Below, piece by piece: positions 1-8,105 of a DNA stretch of 64,000 nucleotides. How positions within the stretch are numbered: position 1 is the stretch's first letter; each line of letters opens with the position of its first letter. This DNA is from Prodigiosinella aquatilis (GTDB lineage Bacteria; Pseudomonadota; Gammaproteobacteria; Enterobacterales; Enterobacteriaceae), in NCBI GenBank assembly GCA_030388725.1, contig CP128857.1:4092001-4156000 (forward strand), given 5' to 3'. The translations under genes were made by a program, and so were the position numbers. Under the pieces are notes generated by a model. That model ran no database searches and was not told the origin of the DNA. It saw only the letters and a list, made by a program, of their open reading frames with translations.

Positions 1-257
1 ATCAAAAAATAAACCACTATCTCATTTAATAAAAACTGACGATAAATGAACACTGAATTGAATGAAACTTTAATTTAAAAATGGCTCGTAAAGCATCTCT
101 CCATGATTCCGTGCATTACCGATAATTAAACCTTAAACAGATAAAAAATAATTTAATATCAACATATTATCATTATCTTATGTTTTAGTATTATCCATAT
201 TCACAATACTAATATTTTGCAATTCATGAAGATGGCCGCAACCAATAAATAACCATG

Positions 258-443
258 CTAAAAAATATTAATAGCGCTATATGTCCATGCAAAATAGCAT
301 AAAGGTTCAGGGTTACTCGCCACGGACCTGGTTACTGTATACAGCGGATAACCCTGTTCAGTAGCGATGCGGTAATCTGCTACAGAATCCTTACGCTGAT
401 AGGTGCTGAACCACTCAACGCCTGAGACTTTGCCAACTATCAT
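258..443 (-). CDS. Small ORF of unknown function overlapping the yjbH stop codon
   Basis: This would encode a 61-residue protein whose ATG overlaps the yjbH stop in an ATGA arrangement, the usual geometry of translational coupling. I do not recognise the product. It has no signal peptide, no clear membrane helix and no motif I know. Its composition is mixed (Tyr, Ser and Thr rich) and the flanking downstream 250 bases are AT-rich with no other gene. The overlap could be chance, since it is short and there is no strong ribosome binding site ahead of it. It may also be a remnant of a longer gene. Low confidence that it is expressed. Confidence 0.25.
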   Translation of the reverse strand: MIVGKVSGVEWFSTYQRKDSVADYRIATEQGYPLYTVTRSVASNPEPLCYFAWTYSAINIF

Positions 444-2575
444 TGAGTGCTGGTGATACCGTACAACGTGCTTTGACGCTCCAGCATCTGCCCACCGTCA
501 CGCGTTAGAGGCGTCCAGCCCACCATACCACGACTGGTAGTTGGATTCAGGAAGAACAGATCAAACGGAATAGAAACATAGATACCTTTGGTGAAGCTGC
601 CTTCACCGTATTCTGCTGCACTAACATTTGTTTTCGTCACATAGGCCCCTACGACAATACCACTATCAAATCGTCGCGACAGATCCAGCGTAACACCTTT
701 ATCACCGGCCAGGTAACGTCCGAAGCTGATCTTCGCCAACCCGCCTTTCAGGAATGGCAACTCCCAATAAGTCGTCAAGTGCCCAGTTACAACATCATAA
801 TCAGCCAGTCTCAGAGTATCATTCCAGTCACGCTGCTTGACATAGTTTATATCCAGCCCAACTGCCCAGCTCCGTCCATATGGGCGATACAATACTTCAC
901 CACCAACGCCGGCATACATCATCTCCAGATAGCCACCATATATCTGGCTATACCACCCCTGAGCCAACTGGTCACGGCGGTTCAACTGTAGATTGGTCAA
1001 CAACACATCTGATGAAGTGACATATTCACGTATCCAGGTGCGTACACGAGGTAGTGAGGTACCATCACTCGGAGGCGTCTCATAGTTGAACTTATCGTAA
1101 TTATTGATGATGTTAACCAACACCGAGCCATCAACACTCCAGTTGTCGTTAAGATAGACATGCCCGGAAGCATTGGCCGCTAACTGATACATATAAAAGG
1201 ATTCTGGTCCGCCCAGAGACTGCGTGAGCGACGGGTCGATAGAGAAGCTGAACCGTTTGGGAACCGTATTCAGCACTTGCTGCCCCTGAATCCCATACGT
1301 CGGCTCACGGTATAATGCTTCCGGCTCGGGTTGCCCCAGCGGGGTCGAGGCCGTCTGCTGCTGGCGCAGCGCATTAGCATCAACATATACACTACCAATT
1401 GGCAGTTCTTGATTCTTCGTCACAATATGGTATTCGCTAACGCTGGCCGGCACATGGTTTGCCAGCACTATCGCCGCCCGCTGTGACGCCTCATCCATAT
1501 TCCGGTATTTGTCCTGACTGGCCACCAGCGTTACCTGTCTGCTATCTGCATAAATATCCGCCTGCCCATAGCCCGCTTTATCATGCAGCTCTGTCGCTAC
1601 CTGATTCCAGTTTGTACCACCTTGTTTATCCTGTACCGGTGCGTAAACGGGCATCTCATTGTGCAAATAATGAGGCCGGAGCTTATTGAAATTAGTACGC
1701 AACGTGATGCCCCACATCAACGTATTACCACGCTCCCAGGAAAGCGACGTATCCAGCGCATCCCCAAGTCGATACACCAGACCAACATTAATCGGAGAAT
1801 CCTGATGAATACGCCCAGCAAACTCGTTACTGTAGTCATTACTATCGTATTCCAGCTTCAGACGTAACGGATCCCATGGCGTTTGATACTCAATGCCACC
1901 AAATACCGCAGCGGGGCCGTGGAAAAAGTTCTTCACCTCAAACTGACCGCCCTGTCCGCTGAAACTATCGTCCCGAGAACAAAAACTGTTGGACACTGAA
2001 CAGAACGGATTGGAGATATTGCCGCTCTGGGCCATGTTTCCCCAGCCGATGCCCATAGTGAAATCAAAAGCCCCAAAGCGCTTACTGCCCACCACATATT
2101 CACTGTCAAACAGCCCGTTACCCGCGATATCGCGAAAACCGATGGAAACCTGAGGAAACAGCCTATCTTCCCGCCATAACCGGGCCTTTACGTCAAAACT
2201 CTTATCCTTATATGACTGTTGGCCACTAAAGCTTTCAATGTTGCTATAGAGTCGGGTACGTACATCGGTATAGCGTATCGTCGCTTCCAGCCAGTCCAAT
2301 ACCTGCATGGAGATCGAATAGCGGCGATATTGATCGTTATCACGATAGTTAGCACTGAACTCGCCAGTATCCGTCATACGTGCTGTGGGCATTTGCAATA
2401 AACCGACACCACCAAAATCGCCCTGGGAGACACCTGCCGGTCGATAGTAGTCGTTTGGGTTCGCCTGGCTGGCCAGGTTATCTTCCAGAGGGCTGGCGGC
2501 TCGAGCTTGCGACACCAACAGGCTGCTGATTGCCAACGTCACGCAACCCAGTTTAGATTCTTTTTTCTTAGGCAT
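440..2575 (-). CDS. yjbH: YjbH-family outer-membrane exopolysaccharide protein
   Basis: The 711-residue product begins with a basic N-terminus and hydrophobic segment ending in an Ala-x-Ala site near residue 28, so it should be exported. The rest is rich in aromatic residues and alternating strands, as expected for the outer-membrane YjbH family (formerly DUF940), and it carries the family's early GVGLLQMPTARM stretch. In E. coli yjbEFGH makes or exports an extracellular polysaccharide under Rcs control. The order yjbE-yjbF-yjbG-yjbH is kept here on the minus strand with touching genes, so it is the last gene of that operon. The exact polymer cannot be told from sequence. Confidence 0.87.
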   Translation of the reverse strand: MPKKKESKLGCVTLAISSLLVSQARAASPLEDNLASQANPNDYYRPAGVSQGDFGGVGLLQMPTARMTDTGEFSANYRDNDQYRRYSISMQVLDWLEATIRYTDVRTRLYSNIESFSGQQSYKDKSFDVKARLWREDRLFPQVSIGFRDIAGNGLFDSEYVVGSKRFGAFDFTMGIGWGNMAQSGNISNPFCSVSNSFCSRDDSFSGQGGQFEVKNFFHGPAAVFGGIEYQTPWDPLRLKLEYDSNDYSNEFAGRIHQDSPINVGLVYRLGDALDTSLSWERGNTLMWGITLRTNFNKLRPHYLHNEMPVYAPVQDKQGGTNWNQVATELHDKAGYGQADIYADSRQVTLVASQDKYRNMDEASQRAAIVLANHVPASVSEYHIVTKNQELPIGSVYVDANALRQQQTASTPLGQPEPEALYREPTYGIQGQQVLNTVPKRFSFSIDPSLTQSLGGPESFYMYQLAANASGHVYLNDNWSVDGSVLVNIINNYDKFNYETPPSDGTSLPRVRTWIREYVTSSDVLLTNLQLNRRDQLAQGWYSQIYGGYLEMMYAGVGGEVLYRPYGRSWAVGLDINYVKQRDWNDTLRLADYDVVTGHLTTYWELPFLKGGLAKISFGRYLAGDKGVTLDLSRRFDSGIVVGAYVTKTNVSAAEYGEGSFTKGIYVSIPFDLFFLNPTTSRGMVGWTPLTRDGGQMLERQSTLYGITSTQ

Positions 2576-3360
2576 TAATGTGGAATCCGGTTAGCAAGAT
2601 AGTCAGCAATCTGGTCATTCAGGGATGACATGTTTTCAGGCAGTATCGTGGGATCGAAGCCAACAAATAGCGTTTCTCCCGCAGCGGGCTCAATATGTTT
2701 CCGGTTCCATATAGCCAATGGCACTTTGCGCCAGGTTCCGGTGCCGCTGATGAGATAACCGTAATTTTTATCGGCACCCGGTAGCCAACGATACCCCTGA
2801 ACATACTGGTCAACAGACCAGCCGGACTTCAGTTTCACATCCTTGAATACATGTGGCGTACCGATATCAATATTCAAATTGATCAAACCGAACAACGAGA
2901 ACGTTTCGGTATAAGGCGTCAAATACAAGGAATACTGTCCAACCAGCGGGCGATTATAGTTTACAAAAAGTCGTACTCGATCCGGGTCCAGATCCGTCCT
3001 GATACGTCCGACAATGTCCACACTCTTCAGGGTTTCGGCCAAGTACCAGGCGGCAATAGCATAATCGCCATCCTGATTACGCCATGAATTCTGTAGCGAA
3101 TATAGTTGCTCCTGAATATCATCCCCCTGCGCCTTAGCGTGTTCGGTATAGGAAGGTGTCGTAATCAAAGCCGTTTGCCAGTTTACATTCGCGGGTAGCG
3201 CCTGCTGCGTGTAAAACTGCGCCAAACGAGTACCATCTGCCAGTTGAATGGAACGAGGAGCCTGATCAGCATAATGAACGGTCAATGTCGCAGCACTTGC
3301 GGCACTGCTCGCTAGCAGCAGGGTGGCAGTTATACGTTTAAACATCAGCATAAAACTCAC
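2575..3360 (-). CDS. yjbG: YjbG-family periplasmic capsule/exopolysaccharide protein
   Basis: The product of about 260 residues has an N-terminal signal peptide (hydrophobic run ending in Ala-Ser-Ala near residue 23) and ends in a segment like E. coli YjbG, with a terminal Asn-Arg-Ile-Pro. It belongs to the capsule biosynthesis GfcC/YjbG type of periplasmic protein. Its longest start is a GTG that overlaps the yjbF stop codon by one base; ATG codons at 3351 and 3345 are equally plausible and give a more typical signal peptide. Its stop is adjacent to the yjbH start, so it is co-transcribed in the yjbEFGH operon. Confidence 0.83.
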   Translation of the reverse strand: MSFMLMFKRITATLLLASSAASAATLTVHYADQAPRSIQLADGTRLAQFYTQQALPANVNWQTALITTPSYTEHAKAQGDDIQEQLYSLQNSWRNQDGDYAIAAWYLAETLKSVDIVGRIRTDLDPDRVRLFVNYNRPLVGQYSLYLTPYTETFSLFGLINLNIDIGTPHVFKDVKLKSGWSVDQYVQGYRWLPGADKNYGYLISGTGTWRKVPLAIWNRKHIEPAAGETLFVGFDPTILPENMSSLNDQIADYLANRIPH

Positions 3361-4028
3361 TATTTTGCATACGGCTTTAACAGGGTGAATTCAACCAAAT
3401 CCATATCAGGTCCCATATACTGAAGGCTCTTGATAACTTGACCACCTACAGGGTCAAGCCAATAGTGGTTGGTGTAAGACTTGTTGAGAGCAGGAACGGT
3501 GATCTGTTCGTCAAAACGTACCAGCTGGCGGGGCTTATCCAGGATAGTCACGGTTTCATTACCGATACGTTTAAATCGAGACTGCACCTCATATCCGCCG
3601 CGGAATACCAAACGCCAGCTTATGCGTGTATGCCACTGTTTTGGCGTATCCGGGTTCAGCAACCCCAATGTCAGCGGGTCTTGCGCAAGATTGGTGACCC
3701 GCAGGATATCCTCCCCCAGATCTTGGGTTTTTATCAGGCGGCCCCCTAGTGAGGTCGTTACGATACCTTTATCAGCCGAGAGCCACTTCAGTTGCTGATT
3801 TTCCGCAAAAGCCAGTACCACAAAAGCCCTCGGCAATTTACCCAACTTCAGATAGGCGGAAGCATAAGGAATTCGGGCAACCTGTTCAGGCGTGACAGAG
3901 ACCCCCTTCGTCCCCCAGATAGCCAGCCCGACAACTTGCCTTACTTGTGCCTGCTGCTGTGAACACGCAGAAAGGAAGAGAACAATCCATAAAGTGCGAA
4001 TAAAGTGCTGCGATTTTTTTCGTATCAT
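3360..4028 (-). CDS. yjbF: YjbF-family lipoprotein of the exopolysaccharide operon
   Basis: From the ATG at 4028 the product has a basic start, a hydrophobic run and the lipobox Leu-Ser-Ala-Cys at about residues 19-22, so it should be lipidated and exported. I prefer this start over one 16 codons upstream because it places the lipobox correctly. The family is the YjbF/GfcB type (DUF2886) of group 4 capsule-like operons. It follows yjbE and overlaps yjbG by one base. The precise role in polysaccharide secretion is not established. Confidence 0.83.
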   Translation of the reverse strand: MIRKKSQHFIRTLWIVLFLSACSQQQAQVRQVVGLAIWGTKGVSVTPEQVARIPYASAYLKLGKLPRAFVVLAFAENQQLKWLSADKGIVTTSLGGRLIKTQDLGEDILRVTNLAQDPLTLGLLNPDTPKQWHTRISWRLVFRGGYEVQSRFKRIGNETVTILDKPRQLVRFDEQITVPALNKSYTNHYWLDPVGGQVIKSLQYMGPDMDLVEFTLLKPYAK

Positions 4029-4101
4029 TAAATATTGTTCTCGCCCGCTCGCCATCACGAAATAATGAAAGGCCACTGAAGTGCCTTTGACTTACAAAAT
4101 A

Positions 4102-4449
4102 TCAACCACGAGTAGAAGTGGTTGTAGAGGCGGTCGTACCACTACCACTGTTAGAGTTGCCGCTATTAGACGCGACAGCCACACCGACACCGATAGCCGC
4201 GACAGTAGCAATCCCAGCAGCTATCGCACCGACAGTCAGACCGCCAACCGCTGTCGCACCTGCGACACCAGCACCAGCGGCAATGCCACCAGTGCCCGCA
4301 GCAGTAATACCCGAGCCAACGACAGTGCTACCAGTACCTGCGGCGGTACCACCAGTACTTATAGCGCCTGGGGTAATACCACCGGGAGCAGCAAAGGCGC
4401 TGGTTGACATCGTCAGCGCGATGGTCAACGTAAGGAGAGTTTTTCTCAT
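4102..4449 (-). CDS. yjbE: YjbE-like small secreted Gly/Ala/Thr-rich protein
   Basis: This 115-residue protein has a clear signal peptide ending Ala-Phe-Ala at about residue 20. The mature part is almost wholly Gly, Ala, Thr, Val and Ser, with a hydrophobic glycine/alanine segment and a Ser/Asn/Gly/Thr-rich tail. It is the first gene of the yjbEFGH operon, with 73 bases to the yjbF start chosen here. E. coli YjbE is also a short, low-complexity exported protein (about 80 residues), and this one is longer. Its position carries the assignment more than its sequence does. Its low complexity also creates long open frames on the other strand, which are artefacts. Confidence 0.75.
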   Translation of the reverse strand: MRKTLLTLTIALTMSTSAFAAPGGITPGAISTGGTAAGTGSTVVGSGITAAGTGGIAAGAGVAGATAVGGLTVGAIAAGIATVAAIGVGVAVASNSGNSNSGSGTTASTTTSTRG

Positions 4450-4849
4450 TTTTGGGTTTCCTTATTTATTTCATATGAAATACAACAAGCAAAACTAACC
4501 CATAGAAAAATATCCTTTTTCTTATTACAGATATATTAATGAGTTGGTTTACCTGTATTAACGCTTACCAGTGTCAACAGTACTATATTGTGGAGGAAAT
4601 AATAGGGGGTATTGAATAAATCAGATTAAGCAATAATATCCTTTATAATTAGTTAGATATATCAAAATACATACATTTTATGGCGTACTGGTTCGTTATT
4701 TCGTTTAATGTGCCGATTACCACCATCGCCTCTGCAACTTGTGCATCGTAATTCTGTAATGTCAGAAAACAGAAATAGGCCTTTTATTCGATGCATTGCT
4801 ATTTTCGCCACTGAACGCCTGTAGACCAAAGATCCCTAGGTTGAGGTCA
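4450..4849. other. AT-rich intergenic region upstream of yjbE
   Basis: No gene is supported here. The segment must contain the yjbE promoter. The E. coli operon is activated by RcsB, but I found only weak matches to an RcsAB box and do not annotate one. The distal half merges into the insertion-sequence remnant. Confidence 0.5.
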
Positions 4850-5059
4850 CTACCTTGCGTTTCCTGTGGGTCTGGCGAATAAGACCGAGGTTTTGAAACC
4901 GATATCGACGGACTTGACCCGTTTGCTGACGCAGGTGTAATCCGGGCAACAAAGAGAAATCGCCATCAATGTAGAAAATGGATTAATAAGCGCCTGAGCC
5001 ATCTCCCAGTTGTGGTAAGTCTTGTTCGATTTATTCAGTAATGCCGCTATACCCGTCAT
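4850..5059 (-). pseudogene. IS5-family (IS903-like) transposase remnant with internal deletion
   Basis: The 69-residue frame joins two parts of an IS903-group transposase. An N-terminal piece resembles the Asn-Trp...Ala-Leu-Ile region, and a second piece reads Leu-Cys-Cys-Pro-Asp-Tyr-Thr-Cys-Val-Ser-Lys-Arg...Lys-Ser-Val-Asp-Ile, matching the conserved Leu-Arg-Cys-Pro-Asp-Tyr-Ser-x-Val-Ser-Arg-Arg segment. About 60 residues that should lie between them are missing, as is the DDE catalytic core after it. It is a dead fragment. A palindromic repeat abuts its 5' end. I see no terminal inverted repeats. Confidence 0.65.
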
Positions 5060-5173
5060 ACTTCAAGTTGCAGGTGTGTTGGCGGCGTTCGTTCACCCGA
5101 ATCACTTACCTGAGTAAGCGCCTCGGGATTCACTCTCTTTCCGCCTTCCTGCAACTCGAATTATTTGGGGTAT
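5049..5173. repeat. Long palindromic repeat, copy A
   Basis: The 125-base element starts ATACCC and ends GGGTAT. It has internal complementary arms (CTTCAAGTTGCAGG against CCTGCAACTCGAA) and a central TTACCTGAGTAAG stem. Related copies occur at 7950-8058, 8683-8744 and 13510-13633. It looks like a non-autonomous (MITE-like) intergenic repeat. Confidence 0.75.
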
Positions 5174-5231
5174 ATACATAAAAACCCAACACCAATATCC
5201 CGAAGGCATGCCATTGCGTTACAAATACGAT

Positions 5232-5248
5232 ATGTTATATTATAACAT
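5232..5248. promoter_or_regulatory. Zur operator (zinc uptake regulator box)
   Basis: The sequence ATGTTATA-T-TATAACAT is a perfect inverted repeat with 8-base arms around one base. It matches the core of the enterobacterial Zur box (GAAATGTTATANTATAACATTTC as I remember it), with further agreement in the upstream GA. It lies 18 bases ahead of the first start codon of the zinc ABC operon, where bound Zur would block transcription when zinc is plentiful. Confidence 0.85.
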
Positions 5249-5266
5249 TAAATTTAAGGGGATCGT

Positions 5267-5371
5267 ATGAGCAGCTTGTATTCCTTTTCCACACTCAGCC
5301 GGCTAGGCATCGTCTGTCCGCTGCTGGTCGTCTTGTGGTGCTTGATCTGGTGGGCGGTGTCATTGGCATGA
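5267..5371 (+). CDS. 34-residue membrane peptide leading the zinc transporter operon
   Basis: An ATG at 5267, six bases after a strong AAGGGG ribosome binding site, opens a 34-codon frame. Its TGA overlaps the ATG of the ATPase gene (ATGA at 5368-5371). Residues 1-12 are polar with one Arg, and residues 14-33 form one hydrophobic segment rich in Leu, Val and Trp with a Cys-Leu-Ile-Trp-Trp stretch, so it should be a single-pass inner-membrane peptide. It is the first translated frame after the Zur box. I do not recognise a family. Possible roles are an accessory subunit or a coupling leader for the ATPase. It is too short for usual gene finders. Confidence 0.65.
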   Translation: MSSLYSFSTLSRLGIVCPLLVVLWCLIWWAVSLA

Positions 5372-6072
5372 TTGCATTACATTCACTTTCATTTGGCTAT
5401 CGCGGTCTGCCCGCTTTGGGAACACTCAACGGCTGTTTTGACCGCGGTTCGCTGACCGCTATCGTCGGTGCCAATGGGTGCGGAAAATCTACGCTGCTGA
5501 AGACACTGACCGGCTTGCTACCGCCACTGGCCGGGCATTTTTGTCTGGCCCCGGAAGCCAGAAAGCACATCGGTTATTTACCACAGCTGTCGGAATTTGA
5601 TCGCCAGTTTCCCATTAGTGTCAGCGATTTAGTGCTGATGGGCTGCATGCCGCACTGCGGTATGTTTGGCCGCATTTCCAAACACTGGCGGCAGCAGGCG
5701 ACGCAGGCTCTCGACACCGTTGGCATGTTACCCTTTTCCCATCATCGCATCGGCACATTATCCGGCGGTCAGCTACAACGCATTCTGTTTGCTCGCCTGC
5801 TGGTGATGCAATCCCCGCTTATTCTGCTGGACGAACCGTTCACCGGGATCGATACCCAAACCACCACAGCACTACTGCGGGTTATTCAACAATTACACAA
5901 AGAAGGCCGTACGATTCTGGCGGTATTGCACGATCTGGATTTGGTGGAAAACCACTTTCCCCGCGTGTTGATGCTAAATGCGGAAGACCCTCGCTGGGGC
6001 GATTGCCATGAATTGCTGAGCGCTCCCGCTTCCCCGCTACCGGGCGTGCCATCATTAAGGGTGGTGCAATGA
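5368..6072 (+). CDS. Zinc (metal) ABC transporter, ATP-binding subunit
   Basis: The 234-residue ATPase has a Walker A motif GANGCGKST near residue 37, the signature LSGGQLQR, Walker B LILLDEPF and the switch His in VLHDLD. It would power uptake through the permease encoded next. I chose the ATG at 5368 because it gives the standard start just ahead of the first beta strand and overlaps the preceding peptide stop. An in-frame GTG at 5335 lies inside that peptide gene. The Zur box ahead of the operon points to zinc rather than manganese. The sequence is of the AztA/ZnuC/SitB cluster type, and I do not assign a symbol. Confidence 0.88.
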   Translation: MIALHSLSFGYRGLPALGTLNGCFDRGSLTAIVGANGCGKSTLLKTLTGLLPPLAGHFCLAPEARKHIGYLPQLSEFDRQFPISVSDLVLMGCMPHCGMFGRISKHWRQQATQALDTVGMLPFSHHRIGTLSGGQLQRILFARLLVMQSPLILLDEPFTGIDTQTTTALLRVIQQLHKEGRTILAVLHDLDLVENHFPRVLMLNAEDPRWGDCHELLSAPASPLPGVPSLRVVQ

Positions 6073-6923
6073 CGTTATTCCATCTGCTAACCGAGCCGTT
6101 CAACGACTTCGGTTTTATGCGCCGGGCATTGGTTGGTTGTGTGGCATTAACTTTCAGTGCTGCTCCATTGGGTTGCTTTTTGTTGTTACGTCGCATGAGC
6201 CTGGTGGGTGATGCCCTGTCCCATGCGGTACTGCCCGGCGTGGCTATCGGGTATCTCATTTCCGGCATGTCGCTGGTAGCGATGGGGATTGGCGGGTTTA
6301 TTGCCGGGCTGGCGGTTGCCATGATGTCTGGGCTGGTCAGTCGTCACACCGAATTGAAGGAAGATGCCAGCTTCGCCGGATTTTATCTTGGTTCACTGGC
6401 GCTGGGTGTGACGCTGGTTTCCTTACGCGGTTCAAGCGTCGATCTACTACATGTGCTGTTTGGCTCCATTCTGGCGATTGACCAGCAGGCCTTGCTGGTC
6501 ATCGGCGGCATTACCACATGTTCAGTGTTGATACTGACCATCATTTATCGGGCGCTGGTGATAGAATCCTTCGATGTTACATTCCTGCGAATTTTCTCTA
6601 TCCGCACTCGCGCCGTGATCCACGCGCTGTTCTTATCGCTGGTGGTACTCAACCTGGTCGCCGGATTCCAACTGCTCGGCACCCTGATGGCAGTCGGCAT
6701 GATGATGTTGCCTGCCGCCTGTGCCCGTTTCTGGACGCAACGGCTGGCCACGATGCTGACGCTGGCCGTTACACTGGGCAGTATCGCCAGCGTGATCGGC
6801 CTGTTCTGGTCTTACTATGCCAATTTACCTGCCGGACCAGCAGTGATACTCACCGCCACCTTATTCTTTTGTATTTCGGTATTTTTTGGTTCCAATGGCG
6901 GCATGTTACGTACCCGCTATTGA
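6069..6923 (+). CDS. Zinc (metal) ABC transporter, permease subunit
   Basis: This 284-residue protein is strongly hydrophobic, with about eight membrane helices. It has the family's RRMSLVGDALSHAVLPG motif near residues 39-55, typical of ABC-3 metal permeases (ZnuB, MntB, AztB). Its ATG overlaps the ATPase stop codon (ATGA), and 26 bases separate it from the binding-protein gene, so the three work as one uptake system in the inner membrane. Metal choice is inferred from the Zur site, not from the permease. Confidence 0.9.
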   Translation: MTLFHLLTEPFNDFGFMRRALVGCVALTFSAAPLGCFLLLRRMSLVGDALSHAVLPGVAIGYLISGMSLVAMGIGGFIAGLAVAMMSGLVSRHTELKEDASFAGFYLGSLALGVTLVSLRGSSVDLLHVLFGSILAIDQQALLVIGGITTCSVLILTIIYRALVIESFDVTFLRIFSIRTRAVIHALFLSLVVLNLVAGFQLLGTLMAVGMMMLPAACARFWTQRLATMLTLAVTLGSIASVIGLFWSYYANLPAGPAVILTATLFFCISVFFGSNGGMLRTRY

Positions 6924-6949
6924 TTATCACCACTCATGAGAGGGAAAAA

Positions 6950-7828
6950 ATGAAACGTTCTGCTCTGGTTATAGCGCTGTCCGGTTTACTGCTCAGTCCA
7001 TTGGCGATGGCAAAAAATCTGGATGTTGTGGCGAGTTTTTCTGTATTGGGCGATATGGTCAGCCAGATTGGCGGCGAGCACGTCACCGTTACCGATTTAG
7101 TGCAGCCAAATGGTGATCCACATGAATTTGAACCCTCCCCCAAAGACAGCAAAACACTGGCCAGCGCCAACGTTGTTTTCGTCAGCGGACTGGGTCTGGA
7201 AGGATGGATGAATCGCCTGATCAAAGCGTCCGGCTATAAAGGGCCGGTTGTTACCGCATCCACTGGCATTCATCGTCTGAAAATGGATGAAGATGGTAAA
7301 ACCGTAACGGATCCACACGCCTGGAACAACATGGGCAATGGGATTGTCTATGCTCACAATATCATTGATGCACTAGTGAAGGCTGATCCGCAAAACGCGG
7401 ATTATTATCGCCAACACGGGGAAAGTTATGTTCAGCAATTACAAAAACTGGATGATTATGCCAAGAAAACCTTCGCCAGCATTCCTAAAGAAAAACGCAA
7501 GGTACTGACCAGCCACGATGCTTTCGGCTATTTTTCCGCCGCTTATGGTGTGACGTTCCTGGCGCCAATGGGTTATTCCACCGAGTCGGAAGCCAGTAGC
7601 CAGACAGTCGCCAAGCTGATTACTCAAATTAAGCAGGAGCACGTGAAAAGTTACTTTATTGAAAATCAGACCGATCCGCGGCTGGTGAAACAGATTGCCA
7701 ATGCCAGTGGTGCGAAGCCGGGTGGTGAATTGTTCCCGGAAGCCCTGACCGATAGCAATGGACCGGCACCCACTTATACCGCCGCGTTTAAACACAATGT
7801 GGACACCATTGCCGCCAGCATGAAATAA
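6950..7828 (+). CDS. Zinc (metal) ABC transporter, periplasmic binding protein
   Basis: The 292-residue protein starts with a signal peptide cleaved after Ala-Met-Ala (residue 21) and is a cluster A-I (cluster 9) metal-binding protein. Candidate ligands are His58 (in PHEF), His123 (in DPHAW), His189 (in SHDAF) and Glu260. It lacks the long His-rich loop of ZnuA and so resembles AztC or SitA-type proteins. A longer open frame begins far upstream inside the permease gene but has no support. The chosen ATG has a purine-rich GAGAGGGAAA site before it. This is the last gene of the operon. Confidence 0.88.
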   Translation: MKRSALVIALSGLLLSPLAMAKNLDVVASFSVLGDMVSQIGGEHVTVTDLVQPNGDPHEFEPSPKDSKTLASANVVFVSGLGLEGWMNRLIKASGYKGPVVTASTGIHRLKMDEDGKTVTDPHAWNNMGNGIVYAHNIIDALVKADPQNADYYRQHGESYVQQLQKLDDYAKKTFASIPKEKRKVLTSHDAFGYFSAAYGVTFLAPMGYSTESEASSQTVAKLITQIKQEHVKSYFIENQTDPRLVKQIANASGAKPGGELFPEALTDSNGPAPTYTAAFKHNVDTIAASMK

Positions 7829-7949
7829 CGTCCCGCCACCTTGCCCTGCCTGGAAAAATCCGGGTGGGGTATTTAATCTGCATACTGCCCTTCGATCAGC
7901 CAAGCTAAAATAAGGTTATTTATTCCGTACAATATTTATATACTACAAA

Positions 7950-8058
7950 TGATTCAGGTTGCAGGAAGGTGGCTTGCAGCGGCTTCAAAAGGGCGATGCC
8001 CAGGGACAGAGTAATTAAGCGCGGCCAACGTACATGTAACATGAAAGATGACGAGTAT
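7950..8058. repeat. Palindromic repeat, degenerate copy B
   Basis: This stretch shares with the other copies a left arm with GATTCAGGTTGCAGGAAGG and a right end GAAAGATGACGAGTAT, but the middle is diverged. It sits in the 277-base gap between the zinc operon and the LOG gene. No gene is seen in that gap. Confidence 0.55.
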
Positions 8059-8105
8059 ATTTATGTTAGGCCATTTGTATTCCTGACCTATATAAAGGGG
8101 AAGAA

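Noticed and set aside
4081..4498. Pro/Thr/Ser-rich plus-strand frames over yjbE
   Set aside because: Produced by the low-complexity Gly/Ala/Thr codons of yjbE; the minus-strand frame has a signal peptide and operon context.
4450..4700. RcsAB box upstream of yjbE
   Set aside because: The best candidates matched only about half of the consensus positions, so I could not support a site despite the known Rcs control in E. coli.
6518..6949. 144-codon upstream extension of the zinc-binding protein frame
   Set aside because: It lies inside the permease gene in another phase; the internal ATG at 6950 has a ribosome binding site and a proper signal peptide.
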